A stretch of DNA of 64,000 nucleotides from assembly GCA_902799665.1 (NCBI GenBank), contig CADCBK010000001.1, positions 62,001 to 126,000 of the forward strand, given 5' to 3'. Origin of the DNA: an uncultured Spirochaetaceae bacterium. GTDB taxonomy: Bacteria > Spirochaetota > Spirochaetia > Treponematales > Treponemataceae. The notes beneath the pieces were generated by a model that worked only from the letters and a program-made list of their open reading frames with translations, was not told the origin of the DNA and did not search any database. Of this stretch, positions 48,532 to 57,568 are shown piece after piece; position 1 is the first letter of the stretch, and the number at the start of each line of letters is the position of its first letter. Made by a program: the position numbers and the translations under genes.

Positions 48532-49278
48532 TTATATGTGACAGTCATAAACTCTGTTCAAAATATCATTACAATACTTTTCATTGTTTTTGAACAGTGG
48601 ATGTCCAGTTGATATTATAAGCCTATTGTTAGTTTGGTAATAAAAGTTATCAGAATCTTTTTCTGGCTTATAGGCATCAAATTTTTCAACTCCGGCTAAA
48701 TCACAAAGCAATTGTTTTACATGGTTACAAACAATTATTATTCTTGGATTAATGTACTCAACTTGATCAAGGATGAGTTTTCGAACCTCTGGTTTTTCAT
48801 AATGAGAGGCGATAAAAGCATCATTCGAACTTTTTCCACCTATTCCTTTATGAATATTTATCATTGCAATTTCGTCAAGAGGAAATATTTGCTCTCCATC
48901 ATATTTACTATAATAAAACCTATAATCCTTATTTCCATCCTCCAATTCTAATGTTGGCAAGTCCTTATACAATAACTCTTGTTCTCCGTTGGAAGCGGCA
49001 TACTCTCGAATGCCAGCTGTAACACGCATTATATTTCCCCAAGTCCCCATATTCCATCCAGCGCCATTTTTTAAGTATTCTCGTTGATCCAAAACACCTT
49101 TTTCTTGGAAATTACGGTTCATTTCTTTAAGAATCCATAATGTATGCCAATTTTCCTTTTCGTTTGTCACATATTTGCCAATATCTGTAATTCCATCAAG
49201 AGAGCAGTTTTCACCCCATATTTGCTTAATTCTCTCATCAATCTCACTTTGCTTTTTTAACAACTCTATTTTGTCCAT
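48532..49278 (-). CDS. Uracil-DNA-glycosylase-like fold protein (tentative)
   Basis: 248 residues. LWILKEMN near the N terminus, FPLDEIAMINIHKGIGGKSS in the middle, YINPRIIIVCNHVKQLL and the C-terminal RLIISTGHPLF resemble the strand order and Asn/His-Pro motifs of the UDG superfamily, though the catalytic Asp motif GQDPY is absent. The start at 49278 has TTGGAG 10 bases upstream. It could be a nucleoside- or DNA-binding relative without glycosylase activity. Confidence 0.5.
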   Translation of the reverse strand: MDKIELLKKQSEIDERIKQIWGENCSLDGITDIGKYVTNEKENWHTLWILKEMNRNFQEKGVLDQREYLKNGAGWNMGTWGNIMRVTAGIREYAASNGEQELLYKDLPTLELEDGNKDYRFYYSKYDGEQIFPLDEIAMINIHKGIGGKSSNDAFIASHYEKPEVRKLILDQVEYINPRIIIVCNHVKQLLCDLAGVEKFDAYKPEKDSDNFYYQTNNRLIISTGHPLFKNNEKYCNDILNRVYDCHI

Positions 49279-49361
49279 ATTAATTTTACTCCAAAAGATT
49301 TGATTCCATAAATTCATCCAACAATATGTTCATTCTACCACACGTTCCCTGAAAAAGCAAC

Positions 49362-50132
49362 TTAAATATTATCTCTCCCCCTAAACTCCAACGCAACCAA
49401 AAACAGCGGAGCGACAAACAAAACCAAATAACCGCAAGAAAGCATGATGTATTGTTCCAAAGCGGTTTGCCAAGGCAGATTTAAAATAAGAATCCCTAAT
49501 GCAACTCCGCCGGCAATAACGACAAAAAATAAGACAAAAAGCGCGCAAAGCGTTCTGCCCAAAAATTTCGCCGCGCCGTCGCGAATGCTATAAACTTCCA
49601 TCTCGTCGCGAAGCTTTATTCTTAATTTTTCCGCTTCTTCGTTTGTTATCTTATTTTCCGCCAACTGTTGGTCTATCGCAAAGTTTTTTTGGGCGGAGGT
49701 GTCTAACGCGAACCTTGCGGCGACTTCCGAGATTCGCAAAATGCCTCGCTTGAAAAAGTATAAAATGCCAACGCTCGCCACAAACATCGTAAAAAATCCG
49801 CAAACATAATTTTCGCGGCAAACCCATTGGCCTATGATTCGCGCCAAAGGAATTTGTCCCTCAAGAGTTCGCGCTGTCAAAAAAATTCTTGCGGCTGCAA
49901 TCGCAAGTTCAAAGTTGAACACAGCGTAAAGCAACGCAAATTCCGAAAAATGCGGCGACTGTTTAACTCTCTTAAAAAAACTTGCCGAAAACAAGCAAGC
50001 CGCAAAAACAAAATTCAACGCAATCAATGCCTGGATGGTCATCACAGGAATTGGCGTAAAAATCAAAACCAACGCCAAAGCTAGCGCCGCCAACGGAAGA
50101 ACGCTTTTAACAACAGAAATAATTTTGCTCAT
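49362..50132 (-). CDS. FlhA N-terminal-like (FHIPEP) membrane protein
   Basis: 256 residues covering only the first part of FlhA/InvA export-gate proteins: several membrane helices, CRENYVCGFFTMFVASVGIL, and the diagnostic cytoplasmic loop GILRISEVAARFALD, KNFAIDQQLAENKITNEEAE, then SIRDGAAKF (FlhA has EVAARFTLDAMPGKQMAID and MDGASKFVRGD). The rest of FlhA, including the large cytoplasmic domain, is missing. GAGGTG precedes the ATG. It is under operator D, divergent from a DnaE-like gene and not in a flagellar operon. Confidence 0.78.
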   Translation of the reverse strand: MSKIISVVKSVLPLAALALALVLIFTPIPVMTIQALIALNFVFAACLFSASFFKRVKQSPHFSEFALLYAVFNFELAIAAARIFLTARTLEGQIPLARIIGQWVCRENYVCGFFTMFVASVGILYFFKRGILRISEVAARFALDTSAQKNFAIDQQLAENKITNEEAEKLRIKLRDEMEVYSIRDGAAKFLGRTLCALFVLFFVVIAGGVALGILILNLPWQTALEQYIMLSCGYLVLFVAPLFLVALEFRGRDNI

Positions 50133-50150
50133 ATTTTCACCTCGACTATA

Positions 50151-50183
50151 ATTATACAAGCCTAGTCTATCAGAATGCGATAG
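50151..50183 (-). promoter_or_regulatory. WYL-regulon operator D and promoter
   Basis: CTATC-AGAATGC-GATAG at 50167-50183; TATAAT as -10 (RC of 50151-50156), 27 bases from the operator edge. Drives the FlhA-like gene. Confidence 0.78.
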
Positions 50184-50225
50184 AGCGGCAAAAAAATTGC
50201 AGATTTTTAATTTATTCTTTCCACT

Positions 50226-50258
50226 CTATCTTGATTTGATAGACTCCGATCATATAAT
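50226..50258 (+). promoter_or_regulatory. WYL-regulon operator E and promoter
   Basis: CTATC-TTGATTT-GATAG at 50226-50242. The N7 contains the -35 TTGATT (50231-50236), 16 bp before TATAAT (50253-50258). Drives the DnaE-like gene. Confidence 0.82.
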
Positions 50259-50275
50259 ATAACTGAGGTGAAAAA

Positions 50276-52445
50276 ATGAGAGTTTCCAAAAGCAGTTACA
50301 TTCCGTTAGATGTGATGTCGGATTATTCCATAGGAGAAAGCATAGCGACAATTCAAGCGCTTGTAGAAAAAGCCAAGTCCTTGAATCTTAAAGCGCTCGC
50401 TTTAACCGACAGAACACTTTCCGGCGCAACAGAATTTTACCAAACCTGCGTCGCAAACAACATAAAACCCATAATCGGGCAAAAGATTGTTGTTTCAAAA
50501 AAACAACTTATTTTGTTATGCAAGGATTCTAAAGCGTACAAAACGCTTTGCCTTCACTCTCTAGATTTTCAAACACCGCTAAAAGACTTTCCACTGTCAA
50601 AAGCGGAATGCTCGCATTTTATCTGCATCACGCCACTATGCGATTCAAAGCTCAAAGCCGCTTTTGGAAACAACCTATACAAACAAATCGACTTTTCAGA
50701 ATCAAAGAAAGACTTAGAGCTGCTTGAAAAACAGGAAAATGTCAAAGCCGTAATTACAAATCCAGTAAAATACATTCAAAAAGATGACGCTCAAGCGCTG
50801 GCAATCCTTAAAAAATATTTACATAAATCCGCAAAAAATTGCTCCGACAAACATTTTGCGTCCGTTTCAGAAATTCTTCCATTATTAAAACAAGCAAATC
50901 GTCTTGATCTTATAAAAACCACAAATTTCATCGCAGAGCAAATTCAAGACATTTTTCCAAAGGATTATTTTACAAGTCAAAACGCGCATAACCGTATGGC
51001 TGAAACCCTTCCAAATTTCAAGAATGCAAAAACCCAATTGCAGAAACTTGTAGAAAAAGGTTTTGAAAAAAAACAAAATAGCTTCGAAAATGTATCCAAG
51101 GCAAAAAAACGTCTTGAATGCGAACTAACCGACATTTTTTCTCACAATTGGGAAAAATTCTTTTTGTTTCACCACGAACTTGCGGCTTGGTCTCGGAATT
51201 ACAAATGTCAATCCGTTAAAATACGGCCTTTTGTATGAACGCTTTTTAAATCCCGAGTGGCTTCATTATCCAGACTTTGATATAGACTATGATAACAAAC
51301 GGCTTGAAGACGCAATAAACCATTTAAAAGAAAAATACGGCGAAGACCATATAGCAAGAATCTCCGTTTACGAAACAATAAGGCCCGAAAAAGCGTTGCT
51401 CATCGCCGCCCGCAGTCTTGGAGTTTCAGATAAAAGAGTAACTCCTATCGCAAAAATTATTTCTTGCTTCCTAAGAACCTCAATAAATCATTTTATTGAC
51501 GAAAACAATTCTCCATGCATTCCTGTACTTTCAAAAAAAGACGCGACCACAATAAAGAAATTCCTTAAAAATATAAAATATAAAAGACTTATAAACATTG
51601 CGTTAAAACTCGAAAGGATTAAGATTGGACGCGGCTTACATTCAAGCGGATTCATAGTTACAGAAAAACCTGTAGCCAATTACATTTCCATTATTAAAGA
51701 TAAAAATACTGGCGTACTTTGCGCCGATTCCACATTTATTGCTTTGGACCATTTCGGCCTATCCAAAATCGATATGCTCGGTTTGGAAGAATTATCAAAA
51801 CTCAAAAGCATATCAAATGCCGTTGCAAAAAGATTGGAGAAAAACTTTGACTATAAAACAATTCCGTTAGACGACAAAAAAGCATTGGAGGCGTTCTCAA
51901 AAGGAAAGACGACGGATGTATTCCAATTTGACTCGCCTGGAATGAAAATGATTTTAAAAGCTTTTCAGCCTGAAAAATTTACAGACCTAGTTCTCTTAAA
52001 CGCCTTATACCGACCTGGCCCAGCAGATTACATTCCGACTGTCATAGAACACAAGCATTACGGCATTGGAGATTTCTATTCAACTTTGAAGCGCGAATCT
52101 ATTTTGAGCGAAACCTATGGCATTCCGGCATATCAAGAACAAATCATGCAAATTGCTCACGACTTGGCCGGATACACTTATAGGGAAGCGGACACGCTTC
52201 GTCGAACGCTTGGAAGAAAAAAAACGGATGTTGTAAAGGCAAAAAAAAGGGAATTCATGCAACGAACATTGCTAAAAGGAATTGTAAAATCAAAAAAGCA
52301 AGCGGAAAGAGTCTTTGACATCCTTCTCACTTTTTCCGCCATTGCCTTCAACAAATCCCATGCGGTTTCTTACACATTAATGGGATATTGGGATATGTAT
52401 TTGAAAATTCATTATCCAGAGGAATACAGACAGTACAAAAAATAG
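50276..52445 (+). pseudogene. Compact DnaE-like DNA polymerase, disrupted
   Basis: Two frames join near 51180-51240. The first (50276-51238) is a PHP-like N-terminal domain whose metal residues are lost (SDYSIGES, LTDRTLSG where LTDHG is usual), ending FFLFHHELAAWSRN. The second continues LGLGITNVNPLKYGLLYERF, then LNPE and PDFDIDY with both catalytic Asp residues, IDMLGLEELS, ALYRPGP and FNKSHAVSYTLMGYW. The stretch between, which in DnaE carries GxGRGSAAGS, is missing, so a short deletion with frameshift has removed part of the active site. The protein would end after the SHAV motif, without the beta-binding and OB domains. Confidence 0.72.
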
Positions 52446-52478
52446 AAATTTCCCTTGCTTTAAACTAAAAAGCGCTGT

Positions 52479-52524
52479 ATACTACACATTGGCAAATATA
52501 ATAATAATTGCCAATGTGTAGTAT
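52479..52524 (+). promoter_or_regulatory. AbiE promoter with 17-bp inverted repeat
   Basis: ATACTACACATTGGCAA (52479-52495) and its exact inverse complement (52508-52524), 12-bp spacer holding TATAAT (52497-52502). AbiEi antitoxins autorepress through inverted repeats at their promoters, so this is the expected operator. Confidence 0.75.
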
Positions 52525-53242
52525 GTGGGAAACAGAGCTTTTGTCAAAGATTCCAAAGTCTCAGGTTTTTACGCGCAAGGAACTTTATCTTGCGCTAAAA
52601 GAGATTGAAAAGAATTTGTCATACAATTCTCTCGGCTGGATTATCGACAAAGGCATAAAAGCGAATGTAATTTATAAGGTTGGCTCAGATTCCTATTCCA
52701 GAAAAAAGGACAACCGAAAGACATACAGCCCAAAATGCTCAAAATTTGCCAAGACTCTTGTCGCAAAAATGACAGGCCGCTTTCCAGAATTGCGGTTCAC
52801 TGTGTTTGAAACTTTGCTTTTAAATGAATTTGTAAACCACCTTTACGCGCAGAACATTGTAGTCTTGCAAGTAGAAAAAGATTTATGTCCTTTTGTCTTT
52901 GAATTTTTAAATGAAAAACATCCTGGGAAAATTTTGTTCAACCCTTCTCAGGAAGATTTGTCAAGGTATAAATCAGACAATTGCATTGTTCTGGAAAACT
53001 TAGTCAGCGAAGCGCCTTATGACAAAGAGAAGCCTTATTTTATGACGCTTGAAAAATTGCTTGTTGACTGCGTCGCGGACAAAGCAATCAAAAATTTAAC
53101 GCCAGACAGCGAAGTCGCGAACATTTTTGAAAACGCGAAACTTCTTTATAAAAGCGACCTTACAAAAATCAAGCGCTATGCAAAACGCCGCAACGCTTGG
53201 GACCAAGTAGAAGCGTTGCTGGAACAGGAGAGCGAAACATGA
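52514..53242 (+). CDS. AbiEi-type antitoxin
   Basis: 242 residues, N-terminal winged helix (LLSKIPKSQVFTRKELYLAL, then YNSLGWIIDKGIKANVIYKV) and an AbiEi-like C-terminal domain (RFTVFETLLLNEFVNHLYAQ). It neutralises the AbiEii nucleotidyltransferase and represses the operon. The start is uncertain: ATG at 52514 or 52523, neither with a ribosome site, both within the operator; the message is nearly leaderless. The stop overlaps the toxin ATG (ATGA, 53239-53242). Confidence 0.78.
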   Translation: MCSMWETELLSKIPKSQVFTRKELYLALKEIEKNLSYNSLGWIIDKGIKANVIYKVGSDSYSRKKDNRKTYSPKCSKFAKTLVAKMTGRFPELRFTVFETLLLNEFVNHLYAQNIVVLQVEKDLCPFVFEFLNEKHPGKILFNPSQEDLSRYKSDNCIVLENLVSEAPYDKEKPYFMTLEKLLVDCVADKAIKNLTPDSEVANIFENAKLLYKSDLTKIKRYAKRRNAWDQVEALLEQESET

Positions 53243-54279
53243 TTAGCAAAGAAACTTTTTCGTTGGAGCATATAAAAGCGCTGGAAAAAGAGTCCGGGGC
53301 GCAGCTTGCAATCATCGAAAGAACAATGTTCGCGCTTGGCTTGCTGGAAGCGATTTCGCAAACTGGCTTGCGATTCATATTTAAAGGCGGCAGTTCTTTA
53401 ATGCTCCTTTTAGAAGAGCCAAAGCGTTTTTCAACTGACATTGACATAATCGTTCCGCCGGGAACAAACATAGATGATTATATCTCCAAGGCTGGAAAAA
53501 TTTTTCCTTTCTTTCATGTTGAGGAAAACCATCGGGCAAAACGCAACAACATTGAGAAGCGACATTTTAAGTTTTTGTACATCTCTCCAATTAGCGACAC
53601 ACCTGTGACGGTTCTTCTTGACGTTCTTTTCGAAGAAAGCCATTATTCTTCAGTCGTTCAGAAAACTCTAAAAAACAATCTTTTGATTACCAAAGGCAAA
53701 AACATTGAAGTTGCCGTGCCCGGAATCAATTGCATTCTTGGAGACAAACTTACTGCGTTCGCGCCGCATACAATTGGGGTCAGCGTCAATGACAAAAAAG
53801 AATTGGAAATAATAAAGCAGATGTTTGATTGCGCGACCTTGCTGCGAGAAATCACAGATTTTGGCGAAGTCAGAGCCACATACAAAGAAATAGCAAAAGT
53901 TGAAATATCATATAGAGACTTGAACATAGGTTTGGAAGACGCTTTGCTTGACAGCATAAAGTCTGCCGCCGCGATTATTGGCCGAGGCTCTTTGTATAAA
54001 TCTGACGATTACAAAACTTATTCCACAGGAATTGGGGCGATCGGCTCGCACATTTTTAGCAAAAGGTATGACATGTCGATGGCCGGCTTTGACGCCGCCC
54101 AAGTGATGTATCTTGCCGCAAACATTCTGAACGACTCAAATGAGTTTAACCTTATATACGATTTTCAAATTTATAACAATGAACGCATACAAAACAAAGA
54201 TTTTTCGTCATTGAATCCGATTAGAAAAATCAGCCTTGAAACATACGCTTATTTATACACCGCGGTTAAAATGATTTAG
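53239..54279 (+). CDS. AbiEii-type nucleotidyltransferase toxin
   Basis: 346 residues of the AbiEii/MenT family. The active site FKGGSSLMLLLEEPKRFSTD, followed by IDIIV, has the G-G-S and D-I-D pair of the nucleotidyltransferase fold. Known relatives block translation by adding nucleotides to tRNA acceptor ends, which gives the nearby RNA-repair island a possible target. The start is fixed by the 4-base overlap with AbiEi. Its 3' end lies 8 bases before operator F. Confidence 0.87.
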   Translation: MISKETFSLEHIKALEKESGAQLAIIERTMFALGLLEAISQTGLRFIFKGGSSLMLLLEEPKRFSTDIDIIVPPGTNIDDYISKAGKIFPFFHVEENHRAKRNNIEKRHFKFLYISPISDTPVTVLLDVLFEESHYSSVVQKTLKNNLLITKGKNIEVAVPGINCILGDKLTAFAPHTIGVSVNDKKELEIIKQMFDCATLLREITDFGEVRATYKEIAKVEISYRDLNIGLEDALLDSIKSAAAIIGRGSLYKSDDYKTYSTGIGAIGSHIFSKRYDMSMAGFDAAQVMYLAANILNDSNEFNLIYDFQIYNNERIQNKDFSSLNPIRKISLETYAYLYTAVKMI

Positions 54280-54287
54280 CGTCCACT

Positions 54288-54320
54288 CTATCTTGAAATG
54301 ATAGACCAACGTGCTATAAT
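54288..54320 (+). promoter_or_regulatory. WYL-regulon operator F and promoter
   Basis: CTATC-TTGAAAT-GATAG at 54288-54304; -35 TTGAAA (54293-54298), 16 bp, TATAAT (54315-54320). Autoregulatory site of the WYL gene. Confidence 0.82.
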
Positions 54321-54357
54321 CATCTATAATAGAATTCGCAAATAAGAGGAGGCGTAT

Positions 54358-55419
54358 ATGAAAGCAAAAGCCGTCACCAAAACAAAAAAGGCGCCAAAAA
54401 TAAAGCGCGAGGACAGCAAGCTTGTCTCAAAGAAAATGCTTGAGCGCCTAATCATAATTCACAACGCGATAAAATCCGGCCTGTATCCCAACAACCAGCA
54501 ACTGCGAAAACTTTATTGCGAACAATCAGGCTACACAAGCGTGGGCGAAGCCACCATCAACCGCGACATTGACACGCTGCGAACGCGTTTCCACGCGCCG
54601 ATTGAATACGACAGGGCAAAAAACGGCTACTATTACATTGACAATTGGGAGTTCGCCGTCAATTCCGTCTCGCCCAACGACGCTTTCTACCTTTCGGCCG
54701 CAAAGAACCTTTTGGCCAACTTCAAGGGCTCCCCGATGTACAAAGAAATCGAAAATGTCGTAAACTTTGTGACCGACACGGAAGGCTGCGCCAAAAGCCA
54801 GCTGCTTGACAGGATCGCGGTTCCCCCGCTTCCAAAAGTTGTCGTTGACGAAAATATTTGGAAAACGATTATGCAAGGCTTGCAGGAAAATTTCATTTTG
54901 GAATTTGATTACAACGGCAGGTGGAACACTTCGACAACCCACCGCCGCGTCCGCCCCTACCAGCTGCTTTTGGAAGACGGAATGTATTTTCTTTTTGGCT
55001 ACGACGAGCTTGCGGACAAAGGCAAGGGCGGCGAGCGCCTGTTCTGTCTTCCGCGAATCAAGAACATAAAGAGCGCGCAAGAAAAATTTTCGCTTCCAAA
55101 AAATTTTGAATTCGCCACCCGCTGTTCCGGCGGAAGGTTCGGAGCCTTTTGCGAGCAAAAACCCGTCAAATACGAAATCGATTTTTACGGCCCCGCGCGC
55201 CAATACGTCAAGGACTGCGTTTGGGCAGACGACCAAAAATTTTCCGAAATCGAAGAAGAGGACATGACCACAATCAAGTTCACCACCTCGCAATCCGCAA
55301 AAGTTTTGGAATGGGTTTTGGCACAAGGAGGCAACGCCCGCCCAATCGCTCCCAAAAATTTTGTGGAACTGTGGAAAGAAGAAATTCGCTACATGGCTAA
55401 AATCGCCGGGATAAAATAG
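54358..55419 (+). CDS. WYL-domain regulator, likely controller of CTATC-N7-GATAG promoters
   Basis: 353 residues. Basic N-terminal tail, winged helix (LERLIIIHNAIKSGLYPNNQ, SVGEATINRDIDTLRTRFHA), WYL domain (LQENFILEFDYNGRWNTSTT and HRRVRPYQLLLEDGMYFLFG) and a C-terminal WCX segment. This is the architecture of PafB/BrxR/CapW/DriD-type regulators that answer DNA damage or phage. AGGAGG precedes the ATG. Operator F at its own promoter matches five others upstream. Confidence 0.88.
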   Translation: MKAKAVTKTKKAPKIKREDSKLVSKKMLERLIIIHNAIKSGLYPNNQQLRKLYCEQSGYTSVGEATINRDIDTLRTRFHAPIEYDRAKNGYYYIDNWEFAVNSVSPNDAFYLSAAKNLLANFKGSPMYKEIENVVNFVTDTEGCAKSQLLDRIAVPPLPKVVVDENIWKTIMQGLQENFILEFDYNGRWNTSTTHRRVRPYQLLLEDGMYFLFGYDELADKGKGGERLFCLPRIKNIKSAQEKFSLPKNFEFATRCSGGRFGAFCEQKPVKYEIDFYGPARQYVKDCVWADDQKFSEIEEEDMTTIKFTTSQSAKVLEWVLAQGGNARPIAPKNFVELWKEEIRYMAKIAGIK

Positions 55420-55426
55420 CAGCCAG

Positions 55427-55497
55427 CTGTCGCAAATTTTGCGACAACTCAATTCCCCAAAAAGGAATGTGCAAAAAATGCACATTCCTTTTAATTT
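55427..55497 (+). terminator. RhuM-derived hairpins acting as terminator
   Basis: TGTCGCAAATTTTGCGACA, then AAGGAATGTGC-AAAAAA-GCACATTCCTTTT directly after the WYL gene. The second hairpin with its T run is a good terminator. Both have the sequence of the broken rhuM coding region at 44360-44425 and so seem to be recycled gene debris. Confidence 0.65.
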
Positions 55498-55551
55498 TCA
55501 ACTTTACAAATATAGTGGTTTTAGTGTATAGTTAACATAAAGAGGTGATTT

Positions 55552-56475
55552 ATGGCGCAAAAAGAGATTGTTCTGTTTGAAAGCGAGGACAAAGCCGTGT
55601 CTCTTTCCGTTCCGTTTGAAGAGGACACAGTCTGGCTAAACCAGAGTCAAATGATCGAGCTTTTTGAAAGAAATCAATCCGTCATTTCTAGGCATATCAA
55701 AAATGTCTTTGAAGAAGGCGAGGTTGACGAAAAAAGCAATATGCATTTTTTGCATAATGCTTTTTCTGACAAACCCGTCGCATACTATTCCCTCGACGTA
55801 ATCATTTCGGTGGGCTACCGCGTAAAGTCCAAGCGGGGCATAGAGTTCCGCAAATGGGCAAATTCCGTCCTAAAGCAATACATCCTAAAAGGCTACGCCG
55901 CCAATAACCGCCGCCTGGAAGAGTTGTGCCAAACTTTGCAAATCATACGCTGCGCGGAAAACCAGCTGGATTCAAGCCAAATCCTTTCCGTGATAGAGCA
56001 ATACACTGGCGCCCTTGACTTGCTGGACGACTACGACCACTCGCGCGTAAAAAAGCCCGGCGGCACTCAGGACACCTACCGCATCACTTACCAAGAAGCC
56101 CGCCAAGTAATAGACTCGATGAAGTTTGGCGACACGAGCGACCTCTTTGGGAACGAAAAGGACGAGTCTTTCAAGGGCAGCATCGGCGCCATTTACCAGA
56201 CTTTTGGCGGAAAGGACGTTTATCCCACCGCGCAAGAAAAGGCCGCCAACCTTTTGTATTTTGTCACAAAGAACCATTCCTTTAGCGACGGGAACAAGCG
56301 CATCGCGGCCACAATGTTCCTGCACTTTTTGAACAAAAACGGCCTGCTCTTTAAGAACGGAATCAAACAAATCGAAGACAACACTCTTGTCGCCCTCACA
56401 ATAATGATCGCCGAATCCAAGCCCGACGAAAAGGAATTGATGATAAACCTTGTGATGCAGTTCTTGGCGGGGTAA
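55552..56475 (+). CDS. RhuM-Fic/DOC fusion protein
   Basis: 307 residues. The N-terminal RhuM-type domain (residues 1-120: VWLNQSQMIELFERNQSVIS, YYSLDVIISVGYRVKSKRG, EFRKWANSVLKQYI) is followed by a Fic/DOC domain with HSFSDGNKRIAATMFLHFL, the HxFxxGNKR active site. Fic enzymes transfer AMP or related groups to proteins; DOC-type members can be toxins. Promoter TTTACA-N18-TATAGT is a copy of that before the pseudogene at 44180. No partner antitoxin is obvious. Confidence 0.88.
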   Translation: MAQKEIVLFESEDKAVSLSVPFEEDTVWLNQSQMIELFERNQSVISRHIKNVFEEGEVDEKSNMHFLHNAFSDKPVAYYSLDVIISVGYRVKSKRGIEFRKWANSVLKQYILKGYAANNRRLEELCQTLQIIRCAENQLDSSQILSVIEQYTGALDLLDDYDHSRVKKPGGTQDTYRITYQEARQVIDSMKFGDTSDLFGNEKDESFKGSIGAIYQTFGGKDVYPTAQEKAANLLYFVTKNHSFSDGNKRIAATMFLHFLNKNGLLFKNGIKQIEDNTLVALTIMIAESKPDEKELMINLVMQFLAG

Positions 56476-56485
56476 CCTTCCCCAA

Positions 56486-57454
56486 CTATCCCCTCTTCTC
56501 GCTCAAAAACAGCCCCGCAATCGTAATCGCCGTTCCCGCGGCGCTGAGAAGGGTGACGCGCTCGCCCAAGGCAAAGAAGGCGAAGGCCGTTGTGACAATC
56601 GGAATCAAGTATAGGCCGCAGCTTACTTTTACCGTTCCGATAATTTGGCAAGCCTTGCTCCAAATCGTAAAGCAAATGCCGCTGGCAAAGACGCCCAAGA
56701 AAATCAAGTTGACCCAATTTAGGAATTTTGAAAAGCGCGCGGCGTTTACGCTTTTGTCCACAATAAAATAAAGGGACTTGATAAAATCACCGGCTTGGCC
56801 GCCGTTCGCCGCCGCGACATCCGTTCCCCCTTGAGGAGCGATCTTCCAGCCAAAGACTACAAGAGGAATCATGATGAGAACCGCAAAAAAGAAAATGCGA
56901 CGTGTGGAGCAAATCTTGTCGTAACTTTTTTTGTTCAATATTGAAATGAACATCGAGTAAAAGCCCCAGCATATTCCGGAAAAGAGCGCGAGCAAGTCGC
57001 CCTTTGGATTGAAGCTTAGCGCGCTTCCGTTAAAGCAAACCAGGCTCACGCCAAAAATCGCCACAAAAAATCCAAGGACAAACCAAAAGGACAGATGCTT
57101 TTCTTTCAAAAAAATCTGGCTTATGATCGCGGTGAACAAAGGACAAATGCTTACGATTACGCTGACGTTAGAAGCGTTGGTAAAATGAATCGCGATGTTT
57201 TCCGAAAGCTGGTAGAGCGCGACGCCCGAAAGGCCTGCCAGCGCAAAATAAATGTTGTCGCGCGCGGCGATCTTTTCAAACTTGGGCCGCATGAACCAAA
57301 GTCCCACATACGCCATCAAAAATCTGAAGAACAAAATTTCCAGCGACGAAAAATCCTTAAGCAAATATTTTGTGTTTACAAAAGTTATTCCCCAAATAAA
57401 AATTGCGGCCGCTGCAAGAAAAAGGCCCCAAACTTTTTGTTTTTTTTCATTCAT
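56486..57454 (-). CDS. EamA/DMT-family transporter
   Basis: 322 residues, ten membrane helices in two EamA repeats: GLFLAAAAIFIWGITFVNTK and LEILFFRFLMAYVGLWF in the first, GICWGFYSMFISILNKK and GERVTLLSAAGTAITIAGLF in the second. Exporter of metabolites or drugs; substrate unknown. A Gly/Ala insert (APQGGTDVAAANGGQAGD) lengthens the loop between helices 6 and 7. The start at 57454 is the first ATG before the first helix; the ribosome site is weak. Confidence 0.87.
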   Translation of the reverse strand: MNEKKQKVWGLFLAAAAIFIWGITFVNTKYLLKDFSSLEILFFRFLMAYVGLWFMRPKFEKIAARDNIYFALAGLSGVALYQLSENIAIHFTNASNVSVIVSICPLFTAIISQIFLKEKHLSFWFVLGFFVAIFGVSLVCFNGSALSFNPKGDLLALFSGICWGFYSMFISILNKKSYDKICSTRRIFFFAVLIMIPLVVFGWKIAPQGGTDVAAANGGQAGDFIKSLYFIVDKSVNAARFSKFLNWVNLIFLGVFASGICFTIWSKACQIIGTVKVSCGLYLIPIVTTAFAFFALGERVTLLSAAGTAITIAGLFLSEKRG

Positions 57455-57568
57455 GCCGCTTACTATAGCGCAAAGCGGCCGCCCGCGTCCACAAGCGAAG
57501 GTGTTGATGCCCATGCGCCGAAGGCGCAAACGTCAATAACTTCCACTTACGCAACAAGCGCGCAGCGC

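Noticed and set aside
54526-55485. Long minus-strand ORF of 319 codons
   Set aside because: It is antisense to the WYL gene, has no ribosome site and no recognisable motif; its N terminus reads the RhuM hairpin debris.
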